Shown here: piece by piece, positions 1 through 10,302 of the stretch
Layout: every line of letters begins with the position of its first letter
Position numbering within the stretch: the first letter of the stretch is position 1
DNA from: JAKFWI01 sp031399165
Lineage (GTDB): Bacteria > Pseudomonadota > Alphaproteobacteria > Caulobacterales > Aquidulcibacteraceae
Length of the DNA: 64,000 nt
Direction: 5' to 3'
Assembly: GCA_031399165.1 (NCBI GenBank)
Contig: JANNOO010000038.1
Span: forward strand, 1-64,000
Made by a program: the position numbers and the translations under genes
Notes under the pieces: generated by a model
The model's database searches: none
Told to the model about the DNA's origin: nothing
What the model saw: the letters and a program-made list of their open reading frames with translations, nothing else

Positions 1-141
<141 letters not shown>

Positions 142-383
142 AGAGCGCGATCAACCAATCTGCTTTCGGGCAGTGACAGTTTCGCGATCTTTTAGAACAT
201 CGTTTCCATCCGGATTCCTCACGGGAAAAGGGTGAGAAACAAAAAACACGGTCGTCCGCCGTCCTCGTTTCTCTTCTCCGATATCTTCGTCCGCCGCGAG
301 CATTGCTCTGTGTGCGGATGATGACGCGAGCCCAATCCGCGGCGCCGGCTGAAAAGTTTGGCGCTTCGGGCTGTGGGCCTCAT

Positions 384-460
384 AGGCCCGTAGCTCAGGT
401 GGTTAGAGCGTACGCCTGATAAGCGTAAGGTCGGCAGTTCGAGTCTGCCCGGGCCTACCA
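384..460 (+). tRNA. tRNA-Ile (GAT)
   Basis: A 77-nt cloverleaf with acceptor arm AGGCCCG/CGGGCCT, anticodon loop CTGATAA (anticodon GAT) and an encoded CCA end. It lies in the 16S-23S spacer, where alphaproteobacteria usually carry tRNA-Ile followed by tRNA-Ala, and will be released from the rRNA precursor. Confidence 0.97.
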
Positions 461-535
461 GCGCTCCGCGCTGTCTTTGCTTCGACAGGGTTGGGGCTTC
501 GACATCGTTTTGGGTCATGAGATCGCACCTGTTAC

Positions 536-611
536 GGGGCCGTAGCTCAGTTGGGAGAGCGGTAGCTTTGCAAGCTTCAGGTCGTCGGTTCGATCCCGTC
601 CGGCTCCACCA
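536..611 (+). tRNA. tRNA-Ala (TGC)
   Basis: A 76-nt cloverleaf with acceptor GGGGCCG/CGGCTCC, anticodon TGC in loop CTTTGCAA, and encoded CCA. It is the second spacer tRNA of the rRNA operon. The G3-like wobble pair typical of alanine tRNAs fits the acceptor stem. Confidence 0.97.
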
Positions 612-756
612 GCCTTCGCGTCATTGAAGATATCGGTATCAGAATTCGCCGTGCGTTATTCGCCGGCGTTTCCTCCCTGCACGGGAGGCTCCAAGCATTT
701 GACATCGTGAAAGAGGGTTCGTCCGCTGCGCCAACACGCAGTTCCAGGACGGATCT

Positions 757-782
757 AGACATTGTCTAGCCGACGTCCGTGT
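757..782 (+). repeat. Left arm of the pre-23S processing stem
   Basis: These 26 bases are complementary to 3696-3721 at 24 of 26 positions, so the precursor RNA can close a long stem around the whole 23S gene. Weaker complementarity continues inward on both sides toward the mature ends, for example around 836-866 and 3625-3655. In bacteria such stems are cut by RNase III; that role is inferred here from position and pairing. Confidence 0.85.
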
Positions 783-877
783 CGGGTGTAGGTCGTGAGT
801 TCGTTTGCCCCAATTCTTTGAGGTGAATGGGTTCTCGATCGGGGCGCAATCCCCACCGCGCATGGACATTTAGAAGA

Positions 878-3614
<2,737 letters not shown>

Positions 3615-3695
3615 TCTTCTATGGTGGCCATGCGTGGCGGAGATTTCGTCCCCGCGATTTTCGTGAAAACGAAAGTTGCAAACGAAAGAGTCCGT

Positions 3696-3721
3696 ACACG
3701 GACGTTTGCTAGACAATGTCT
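3696..3721 (+). repeat. Right arm of the pre-23S processing stem
   Basis: Reverse complement of 757-782 with two mismatches. It lies about 80 nt past the mature 23S end and before the 5S gene, so processing at this stem would free 23S from the downstream 5S-tRNA part of the transcript. Confidence 0.85.
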
Positions 3722-3764
3722 TACTTGCGCGAAAGCGCGAGCCTCATTCATGCGCGCCGCGCCG

Positions 3765-3882
3765 ACCCGGTGGCTTTGCCGGGGGGTCCCCACCCGATCC
3801 CATCTCGAACTCGGCCGTTAAGCCCCCCAGGGTCGATGGTACTACGTCTTAAGGCGTGGGAGAGTAGAACGCTGCCGGGTCT
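3765..3882 (+). rRNA. rrf: 5S ribosomal RNA
   Basis: About 118 nt, with helix I formed by GACCCGG (3765-3771) and CCGGGTC (3875-3881), and the conserved CCCATCTCGAACTCGG and GGGAGAGTAG blocks. Flanking sequences ATTCATGCGCG (about 3746-3756) and CGCGCAATGAAT (about 3889-3900) are nearly complementary and extend the stem in the precursor. Exact mature ends are approximate. Confidence 0.95.
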
Positions 3883-3996
3883 GCGCGACGCGCAATGAAT
3901 GAACTAGATCCACCGGACCCTCATCACGATAAACCCTGTCTTCGACAGATATAGGATTTGATCTGAGCTAACGCGGCTCGCGCACGCGGCCGATGA

Positions 3997-4046
<50 letters not shown>

Positions 4047-4073
<27 letters not shown>

Positions 4074-4124
4074 AATCTCAGATCAAGCACGGCCCCGCTG
4101 GAAACAGCGGGGCCGTTTGCGTTT
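4047..4124 (+). repeat. Direct repeat 1: tRNA-fMet 3' end plus terminator (attL-like)
   Basis: This 78-nt block, from the T arm of tRNA-fMet through its terminator, recurs at 4426-4503 with 6 mismatches. Integrases of the tyrosine family commonly insert into tRNA 3' ends and leave such a duplication. The tRNA here is intact, so this would be the end that keeps the functional gene. Confidence 0.75.
4090..4124 (+). terminator. Intrinsic terminator of the rRNA operon
   Basis: A perfect 11-bp GC-rich stem (4090-4100 with 4105-4115) with a GAAA loop follows the tRNA-fMet CCA end by 16 nt and is followed by TTTGCGTTT. The T tract is short and broken. This is the expected end of the rrn transcript. 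Confidence 0.8.
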
Positions 4125-4269
4125 AGCGGTCCTGTTTGCTGGGTACGCACTTTAAACGCGGATATTACTGGGGGGATGCAAGCACTTACGACTGTTCGTT
4201 GCGGTCCCGGTAAAAATTATTTTTAGGTTTAGCGTCTCGCCTCAGCATGGCGATCTAAGGAGAGCGCAA

Positions 4270-4428
4270 ATGACATTTATGCCGTCACCACCCCCGCCAA
4301 ATTCAGAAGCAGCGCGACTTTGGCCAGAACTTTGCAACCGGCCTTGCTTCGACAATCCGATCACCTGGGCGGACCAGAAAGTTGAACGTGTGCTTGCGGA
4401 AATTCGATCAAGGAGCTTCCGGCTCTAG
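4270..4428 (+). CDS. Small protein, 52 aa, between the tRNA-fMet repeats
   Basis: ATG at 4270 is preceded by AAGGAG (4257-4262) at good spacing, and the frame runs 52 codons to TAG at 4426-4428, the first bases of the second tRNA-fMet repeat. The product starts MTFMPSPPPPNSEAARLW, has two cysteines in the middle and ends in a basic stretch. I do not recognise it. The stretch 4140-4428 is visibly AT-richer than the neighbourhood, which fits acquired DNA. It may be a relic of the integrated element or a real small gene. The rest of the 4125-4425 gap shows no other gene. Confidence 0.45.
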   Translation: MTFMPSPPPPNSEAARLWPELCNRPCFDNPITWADQKVERVLAEIRSRSFRL

Positions 4429-4503
4429 GTTCAAATCCTACTGCCGCCCCCAAATCTCAGGTCAAGCACGGCCCGGCTTCAAACAGCGGGGCCGTTTGCG
4501 TTT
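4426..4503 (+). repeat. Direct repeat 2: tRNA-fMet 3' end copy (attR-like)
   Basis: Copy of 4047-4124 with 6 of 78 bases changed. Two changes fall in the acceptor region (CCGCCCCCA instead of CCGCACCCA), and changes in the terminator arm weaken the hairpin to a short GGCCC/GGGCC-type stem. No 5' half of a tRNA precedes it, so it is not a tRNA gene. Confidence 0.75.
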
Positions 4504-5064
4504 TTAGGTGTTGCTTTGCGGCTCCTGCGGCAGTCTCGGATCATTCCGGTCCATTGCTATCACGTCGTAGATCACGCCAGTCGGCGTTTCGTACTCCATG
4601 CCGACGAGCACTTGATCGGGGTTTGTCGGCCCAAGGCGTTTGTCGCGATCGGGAAGGATCGCGATCCGGTCGTCGGGCAGAAATACGATCACCTGGCCGC
4701 GCGTCGGCGCCGCGGCGCGCGCCCAAATCTTGAGGTCGCTGTAATAGGGCGCCTGGCGCCAGGAATCGGGCTTTGCCGGATCGACATGCACGCCCAGGCG
4801 GTTCGCGTCGTCGTCGTAATACAGCACCATGCGCGCGCGTTTCGGGCGCCAATGCGCCGGCAGCTTGGGATCGACGAGAAAATCGCAATGGAAAGCCGCG
4901 CATACCGCAGGACGTTCGCCGTAAATCTGGCAGCCCTTGCCGGCGATGGCGTGCACACAATCCGTGTTGCGCGGCTTGCTGAGCGCCGCGATGGCCAGAA
5001 CCGTGCAGCACAGCGTGCAGTCTGTGCAGTTGCGTCCAGCGACGAGCGGGGAAGGGGCGTTCAT
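4504..5064 (-). CDS. YkgJ-family cysteine-cluster protein
   Basis: 186 aa with start at 5064 (MNAPSPLV). The N-terminal part has the CxxCxxCC cluster of the UPF0153/YkgJ family (CTDCTLCC), followed by further Cys residues in CVHAIAGKGCQIYGERPAVC and FHC. The family is described as putative zinc- or iron-chelating; the biochemical function is unknown. The longer frame upstream of 5064 is arginine/proline-rich junk overlapping the metY leader, so the internal ATG was chosen. It is divergent from metY, with about 225 bp between them. Confidence 0.85.
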   Translation of the reverse strand: MNAPSPLVAGRNCTDCTLCCTVLAIAALSKPRNTDCVHAIAGKGCQIYGERPAVCAAFHCDFLVDPKLPAHWRPKRARMVLYYDDDANRLGVHVDPAKPDSWRQAPYYSDLKIWARAAAPTRGQVIVFLPDDRIAILPDRDKRLGPTNPDQVLVGMEYETPTGVIYDVIAMDRNDPRLPQEPQSNT

Positions 5065-5290
5065 CCGCAAATTTAGCGGCCTGGGGCCGGATTTGTCGAT
5101 TTGTCGGCGCACACGCGGCGCGTGATTTGTGTCTTTGCGCCCGATGATGGATACAGCGGGCAAACAAGCGGGGGGAACAAAGCGTGGTCCAGGCGGACGG
5201 GCTGGCCGCGCTGGGCTACGGGGTTTCTGGGCGTCGCGCTTGGCGTCTCGGCGAGCTACTTTTACACGCCTGTCTATCGGAGGACGCGTC

Positions 5291-6586
5291 ATGAGCGAAC
5301 GCAAACTGCATCCTGAAACCATTGCCCTGCACGGCGGCTGGCGCGGCGATCCGGCGACCAATGCGGTGGCGGTGCCGATCTACCAAACGACATCCTACCA
5401 GTTTAACAGCACCGACCACGCGGCCGCCTTGTTCGCGCTGCAGGAATTCGGAAACATCTACACACGGATCATGAATCCGACGACTGACGTGCTTGAAAAG
5501 CGCATCGCCGCACTTGAGGGCGGCGTCGCGGCGCTGGGGCTGGCTTCTGGGCAGGCCGCTTCCGCATATTCGCTGCAAAATCTGGCCAGCGCTGGCGACA
5601 ATGTCGTCAGCTCCACCGACCTCTATGGCGGCACGTGGAACCTGTTCGCCAACACGCTGCGCGAGCAGGGGATCGAGGTGCGCTTCGTCGATCCATCCGA
5701 TCCGCAAAACTTCGCCAGGGCCACTGACGCGCGCACCCGCGCCTATTACGCCGAAACGCTGCCCAATCCCAAGCTGATCGTGTTCCCGATCGCGGAAGTA
5801 GCCAGCATCGGCCGAAAGCTCGGCATTCCGCTGATCATGGACAACACCGCTGCGCCGATGCTGTGCCGGCCGTTCGAGCATGGCGCAGCGATCGTCGTTT
5901 ACTCGGCGACCAAATATCTCGGCGGACACGGCACATCGATTGGCGGCCTGATCGTCGATGGCGGAAATTTTGAATGGGATAAATTCAAGGAGCGTCAGCC
6001 TGCGCTGAACACGCCGGACAAATCCTATCACGGCGCGGTTTGGACCGAAGCCACCAGGCCGCTTGGCCCGATCGCTTACATCATTCGCGCGCGCGTGGTT
6101 CTGCTGCGCGATCTGGGCGCCGCGATGAGCCCTTTCAACGCGTTCCAGTTTCTCCAGGGCGTGGAGACGTTGCCGCTGCGCATGGCGCGCCATTGCGACA
6201 ATGCAGACCGCGTCGTCGCCTATCTGACCAAGCATCCCAAGGTCATCAAGGTGATCCATCCCTCGACGCAGACCGGCCAGGATATGGCGCGCGCCGAAAA
6301 ATACCTGAAGGGCGGGTTCGGCGGGCTTGTCGGCTTTGAGCTGCAAGGCGGGCGCGAGGCTGGCAAACGCTTTATCGACGCGCTGAAGCTGCTTTATCAT
6401 GTCGCGAATATTGGCGACGCGCGCAGCCTCGCCATCCATCCTGCCAGCACCACGCATTCGCAATTGACCACCGAAGAACAGCAACTCACCGGCGTGTCTG
6501 AAGGCTACGTGCGCCTGTCCATCGGCCTCGAATATGCCGACGACATAATAGGCGACATTGAACAGGCGCTCGCTGCGGCCGTGTGA
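5291..6586 (+). CDS. metY: O-acetylhomoserine aminocarboxypropyltransferase (sulfhydrylase)
   Basis: 431 aa, a fold-type I PLP enzyme of the Cys/Met metabolism family. It would make homocysteine from O-acetylhomoserine and sulfide (or methionine from methanethiol) in the cytosol. The PLP lysine is Lys208 in SATKYLGGHG, with Asp184 in MDNTAAP contacting the cofactor; IYTRIMNPT and GLASGQAA are typical. The length fits the MetY type rather than the shorter O-succinyl MetZ type. The start at 5291 follows GGAGG at 5278-5282; the frame extends to 5129 but without family-like sequence. Confidence 0.9.
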   Translation: MSERKLHPETIALHGGWRGDPATNAVAVPIYQTTSYQFNSTDHAAALFALQEFGNIYTRIMNPTTDVLEKRIAALEGGVAALGLASGQAASAYSLQNLASAGDNVVSSTDLYGGTWNLFANTLREQGIEVRFVDPSDPQNFARATDARTRAYYAETLPNPKLIVFPIAEVASIGRKLGIPLIMDNTAAPMLCRPFEHGAAIVVYSATKYLGGHGTSIGGLIVDGGNFEWDKFKERQPALNTPDKSYHGAVWTEATRPLGPIAYIIRARVVLLRDLGAAMSPFNAFQFLQGVETLPLRMARHCDNADRVVAYLTKHPKVIKVIHPSTQTGQDMARAEKYLKGGFGGLVGFELQGGREAGKRFIDALKLLYHVANIGDARSLAIHPASTTHSQLTTEEQQLTGVSEGYVRLSIGLEYADDIIGDIEQALAAAV

Positions 6587-6668
6587 TGGTTTCCAGCCGG
6601 TTAAAGCGCGCCGCTTCTTAAATCGCTCTTAGGCGTCGTGCGCTAGCGTGCGGGCAGGGAGCGAAGTC

Positions 6669-7106
6669 ATGTCCGCCACGGTGACAAACAGAACGGGCCG
6701 GCGCATCGACCATTTCGAGCCGGAAGCCGCACTCGATCCGCACGAGCAACGCAAGCTGCGCGCGCACCTCGAGCAAATCGATTACGCGGCCTTTGCGGCC
6801 AACCGGAAAGTTCTCGCCGACGCCATGGGCACGGCCAGCCTCGACTCGTTCGAGCGCCTGGCGATCGCTGCCGCGCGCGCCCGCGGCCAATGGGTCAAGG
6901 AAGCAATCGGCATGACCGCCAACACTGGCCCGCTCAGCGATGAGCAGGCTGCGCGGCTTGCCACCTTGCGCCACGCTTTTGAGGAGCTGATCGAGGCTTA
7001 TGAAGCTCTGCGGCGTATGGTTGAGCGCGGCTACCTAAGCTACCAGGCCAAGCCGGCGATCAATTGTCATGAGTGCGGCGTAACGCCCACAGGCCAATCA
7101 GGCTGA
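6669..7106 (+). CDS. Conserved hypothetical helical protein
   Basis: 145 aa, start at 6669 after AGGGAGCG. The sequence is almost entirely predicted helix with a high share of Ala, Arg and Glu, no signal peptide or membrane segment, and a C-terminal CHEC pair (Cys133, Cys136) that could bind a metal. I do not recognise a family. Its last 47 bp overlap the 3' end of the convergent transporter gene on the other strand. No functional context is given by the neighbours. Confidence 0.7.
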   Translation: MSATVTNRTGRRIDHFEPEAALDPHEQRKLRAHLEQIDYAAFAANRKVLADAMGTASLDSFERLAIAAARARGQWVKEAIGMTANTGPLSDEQAARLATLRHAFEELIEAYEALRRMVERGYLSYQAKPAINCHECGVTPTGQSG

Positions 7107-8295
7107 GGACGGCGGCGATGCTGAGATAATAGCCAACGAGCGGCAGGCCTCCGCGCGCGACCAATTGCTCGGCGATCAGCGGCGTGAGCCCACCGCCCAG
7201 AACGCCGCCGACATTAAACGCCACGCTGGCGCCGGTGTATCGTACGCGCGCCGGAAACAGGCTGGGCAGCCACGCGCCCACGGGCCCGTAAACAAACCCC
7301 ATCAGCAGCAGCGCTAGACTTAGGAACACGCCGATCTGCAGCAGCGAGCCGCTGCCCATCAGCGGCGCGAGCAGAAAGCCCGCGCCGGCGACGAGCGTGC
7401 AGCCCCACATCAACACGTTGCGCGGCGTGCTCGCGTCGGACCAATAGCCTGCCCAGACAATGCCGCCGGCCATGAACAGGATGGCGATCAGCTGCGTGGC
7501 CAGAAAGGCATCGCGCGAAATCTTCAGTGTGCCGACGCCGTAGCCGAGCGCGAACGCGGTCGCGATGTAATACGTCGCGAAGCAGGCGATCACGCCCAGC
7601 GTGCCGCCCAGGACGGCCCGCCAATGCTTCGACAACAATTCGCCGAGCGGAACCGAGGCGGGCGGCGCCTTCGCCATCGCCTCCCGAAACGCCGGCGTTT
7701 CGGTCAGTTGCAGCCGCACCCACAGGCCGATGCCGACGAGGACCGCGCTGAACAGGAACGGCACACGCCAGCCCCAGCTCTGAAACTGCTCTGGCGTGAG
7801 CAACAGGCCGAGCACCAGAAAGAAACCGTTCGCGGCGATGAAGCCGACCGGCGCGCCCATCTGCGGGAAACTGCCAAACCGCGCGCGCCAGCCGGGCGGG
7901 GCGTTTTCGACGGCCAGCAGCGCCGCGCCGCCCCATTCGCCGCCAAGGCCGAAGCCCTGCCCGAACCGCAGGATGCACAGCAGAAGCGGCGCGATCCAGC
8001 CGGCCTGCGCGTAGGTCGGCAGGAAGGCGATCGCCAGCGTTGAGCCGCCCATTAGCAGCAGTGACGCCACGAGCGTTGACTTGCGCCCAACGCGGTCGCC
8101 GAAATGGCCGAAGAACACGGCGCCGACCGGCCGGGCGATAAACGCCAGCGAGAACGTGGCGTAGCTGGCCATCAGCTGGGCCGAAGGCGAACTTGCGGGG
8201 AAGAATTGCGGGCCGAAGACCAGCGCCGCGGCGGTGGCGTAGATGTAGAAGTCGTAAAACTCCACCGCGGTGCCCACCAGGCTGGCGGTAAGCAC
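7060..8295 (-). CDS. MFS transporter, metabolite:H+ symporter (MHS) type
   Basis: 411 aa from a GTG at 8295, with about 12 hydrophobic segments. The opening VLTASLVGTAVEFYDFYIY, the loop motif GHFGDRVGRK and RFGQGFGLGGEWGG are typical of the MHS branch that includes ProP, ShiA and KgtP. It should import an organic acid or osmolyte with protons; the substrate cannot be read. Family-like residues DRAQTRR lie in frame upstream of the GTG but no standard start codon exists there before a TAG, see findings. Confidence 0.85.
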   Translation of the reverse strand: MLTASLVGTAVEFYDFYIYATAAALVFGPQFFPASSPSAQLMASYATFSLAFIARPVGAVFFGHFGDRVGRKSTLVASLLLMGGSTLAIAFLPTYAQAGWIAPLLLCILRFGQGFGLGGEWGGAALLAVENAPPGWRARFGSFPQMGAPVGFIAANGFFLVLGLLLTPEQFQSWGWRVPFLFSAVLVGIGLWVRLQLTETPAFREAMAKAPPASVPLGELLSKHWRAVLGGTLGVIACFATYYIATAFALGYGVGTLKISRDAFLATQLIAILFMAGGIVWAGYWSDASTPRNVLMWGCTLVAGAGFLLAPLMGSGSLLQIGVFLSLALLLMGFVYGPVGAWLPSLFPARVRYTGASVAFNVGGVLGGGLTPLIAEQLVARGGLPLVGYYLSIAAVLSLIGLWALRRTHDN

Positions 8296-8431
8296 GCGCC
8301 GCGTCTGCGCGCGATCGGATACAATCCCGGTGATGGCGGTCCCCCGTCGCCGCTGCCTCTATCTCTGGCTATAGGGACAAAGCGGGCGGACGAAAAGCGC
8401 GTTTGGGGCCCGCGAAGCAAAGGATTGCGCG

Positions 8432-8881
8432 ATGCCGAACCCAACCACCTATGCCGGATTTGCCCTGCTGATGTTCGCCGGCGGGATCGCGATCCCGATC
8501 ATGGCCGCGCTTAATTCGCAGCTGGGGATTCGCATCGGCAGTCCGTGGGCGGCGGCGTTCGTCCTGTTCACCGTCGGCGCGCTGGCGACGGGCGCCGTGT
8601 TGTTTGTCAACGGTCTGCCCAAGGCGCCATTCAGCGCACCGCTGCACTTGTACGCCGGCGGGCTTCTTGTTTCCTTCTACATCCTTGGCATCACCTGGGC
8701 CGCGCCGCGTATTGGCCTTGGCAATGCGGTTTTCTATGTTCTGCTAGGTCAGATCGTAACCGCTTCGGCGATCGATCATTTCGCGCTCTTGGGCGCGGCG
8801 CGCGCGCCGATCACGTTGCAGCGTGCGCTGGGCATTGCGTTCATGCTGGCCGGCGTATTCCTCGCGCGGAAGTCAGCCTGA
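8432..8881 (+). CDS. YdcZ/DUF606-family DMT transporter
   Basis: 149 aa with four to five hydrophobic segments and the family-like opening FAGGIAIPIMAALNSQLG. It belongs to the DUF606 (YdcZ) branch of the drug/metabolite transporter superfamily, half-size inner-membrane proteins that probably work as dimers. The substrate is unknown. Start at 8432 follows AAAGGA. It is divergent from the MHS transporter. Confidence 0.8.
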   Translation: MPNPTTYAGFALLMFAGGIAIPIMAALNSQLGIRIGSPWAAAFVLFTVGALATGAVLFVNGLPKAPFSAPLHLYAGGLLVSFYILGITWAAPRIGLGNAVFYVLLGQIVTASAIDHFALLGAARAPITLQRALGIAFMLAGVFLARKSA

Positions 8882-8977
8882 GCGTCTAGTCCAGCCAATA
8901 CGGGCGTTCATACCCCACTCAGCCTGTGTGCGTGACACTGCAACATGGATGCAAAATGCGTCCGTGGGATTTTCCCG

Positions 8978-9217
8978 ATGTCTATCTTTGAGTTCGTCTT
9001 GCGAATGGCGCTGTACTTCGCGGCAGTGTTCGGCGTTGGCGTCATCGCTCTATTATTCGTGATTACCGGCGGCGTCGGCGGCCAAGATGTGACGATGGTG
9101 AAGGAAGGCTTTGGCCGCGCCTATGTCAGCGGTCTCAAGGGCGTGGAGCAGGGCGCGCGGCGTCTGCGCGGCGATTTCTGCGAGGCTGACGGGCAGCGCC
9201 CCGCCAATTGCGGTTGA
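8978..9217 (+). CDS. Small membrane protein
   Basis: 79 aa if started at 8978 (MSIFEFVLRM), where GTGGGA lies 9 nt upstream; a longer version starting at 8945 lacks a ribosome binding site. One strong membrane segment at about residues 8-30 is followed by a soluble tail with a Cys pair near the end (DFCEADGQRPANCG). It resembles small uncharacterised alphaproteobacterial membrane proteins, but I cannot name a family. Confidence 0.6.
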   Translation: MSIFEFVLRMALYFAAVFGVGVIALLFVITGGVGGQDVTMVKEGFGRAYVSGLKGVEQGARRLRGDFCEADGQRPANCG

Positions 9218-9224
9218 ATACAAA

Positions 9225-9258
9225 GAGGGCCCGGCTTTCGCCAGGCCCTCCATTGCGC
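9225..9258 (-). terminator. Intrinsic terminator for the receiver gene on the minus strand
   Basis: GAGGGCC (9225-9231) pairs with GGCCCTC (9244-9250). Read on the minus strand the stem is followed by TTTGTATTCAA, so it can end the transcript of the response regulator gene that stops at 9326. On the plus strand the tract is poor. Confidence 0.5.
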
Positions 9259-9325
9259 CCGCCACCCTCCCGGCTGCGAATGCGCCTAAGCGCAATCCCA
9301 AGGCGACGGCAGAAAAATTGTTGCG

Positions 9326-9748
9326 TTAGCCGGCGGCTAGCCGGCGAAGTTCAAGCTGCGTCAGCGCTGGATTCAGCGCCCGCCGCATCAACGCGGCGAC
9401 GGCCAGCGGCTGGATCGGCTTGCTCAGGCAGGTGAGCATGCCTGCGGCGATGCATCGGGCCCGCGCGGTCTGGCTATCGTCCGCGGTGATCCCGATCACT
9501 GGAATTTGCGCCGCCCAACCGCACTCCGCCCGAATAGCGGCCGTCGCGTCGGCGCCGTCCATGCCGGGCATGCGGTAGTCCATAAGGATAAGATCGAACG
9601 GACCTTCGTCGGCGCACGCCTGCACCGCAGCGGCGCCATTGCCCACGGCGCGGAACGACCAGCCCATTTCCTCAACGATCACGCTCAGCAACTTGCGGTT
9701 GGCCGCGTGGTCATCGACAATTAGGATGTGCCGCGTTTCCGGTGACAT
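9326..9748 (-). CDS. Single-domain response regulator
   Basis: 140 aa made only of a receiver domain. The acidic pocket is Asp12-Asp13, the phosphoacceptor Asp57 (LILMDYRMPGMDG), with Thr88 (GITADD) and Lys110 (LSKPI), so it should be phosphorylatable. There is no output domain; such proteins shuttle phosphate or bind partners. It sits at the edge of a signalling cluster with a second lone receiver, a hybrid kinase and a LuxR-type regulator, and is transcribed divergently from them. Confidence 0.9.
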   Translation of the reverse strand: MSPETRHILIVDDHAANRKLLSVIVEEMGWSFRAVGNGAAAVQACADEGPFDLILMDYRMPGMDGADATAAIRAECGWAAQIPVIGITADDSQTARARCIAAGMLTCLSKPIQPLAVAALMRRALNPALTQLELRRLAAG

Positions 9749-9899
9749 GACCGGAAGGATGCGCTCTTCAGTTGCAAAGGGGAATCGCCCACAAGGCAGC
9801 GTTGACGATAGAGGCTAAACGGCATGGCCCGCTATGGCTTTTAGAATAGGTCAATCGGCATATCGCACCCAAAAGCTGGCCGGTTCATCATTCAGAGCA

Positions 9900-10271
9900 A
9901 TGAACGTAAAGGAAAATCTCGTCGTAGTCCTGGAGGACGACCCTGGCGTGCGGGGCGCTCTATGCCTGCTGCTGGAGGATCTTGCGTTTACGCCCGCTGC
10001 CGGGGCGCGGGCCGCTGAGGCGCTGGCGATCATTGGCCAACCTTTTGGCGTCACCGCGATCATTACCGATTATGACCTTGGCGCGGGCGTCAACGGCGTG
10101 GATGAAGTCATGGCGCTGCGCAGCGCCGGTCTGACGGCGCCAGTATTGGTTATCAGCGGTTCGCTGCAGGGAACAGCCGGAGCAGCGGCGCGCGCGGCAG
10201 GCTTTCATTTTCTCAGTAAGCCTGTGCGGCCTGTGGATATCGAGAACTGGTTGGCCTCGCGCGCTGGTTGA
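9900..10271 (+). CDS. Single-domain response regulator
   Basis: 123 aa receiver domain with Glu12, Asp13 and Asp14, phosphoacceptor Asp57 (IITDYDLG), Ser86 and Lys107 (FLSKPV). The ATG at 9900 was preferred because the upstream in-frame extension to 9834 does not resemble a receiver. The gene ends 31 bp before the hybrid kinase, so the two are probably cotranscribed and this receiver is a likely partner of that kinase. There is no output domain. Confidence 0.85.
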   Translation: MNVKENLVVVLEDDPGVRGALCLLLEDLAFTPAAGARAAEALAIIGQPFGVTAIITDYDLGAGVNGVDEVMALRSAGLTAPVLVISGSLQGTAGAAARAAGFHFLSKPVRPVDIENWLASRAG

Positions 10272-10302
10272 GAACAGCAGCGCAGAGGCTACACTGCGCG
10301 CG

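Noticed and set aside
4426..4503. Second copy of the tRNA-fMet 3' end as a tRNA gene
   Set aside because: No 5' acceptor, D arm or anticodon arm precedes it.
5110..5185. SAM-II-like bases (GCGTGATTTG and AAACAAG) upstream of metY
   Set aside because: The SAM-II riboswitch core also needs a TTGCAG-type segment and GCTAAA near the ribosome binding site. These are missing, and the stretch lies about 110 nt from the start codon. A covariance search would settle it.
5216..6484. 422-codon minus-strand ORF antisense to metY
   Set aside because: The plus-strand frame encodes an unmistakable PLP enzyme; the antisense frame is a shadow caused by high third-base GC.
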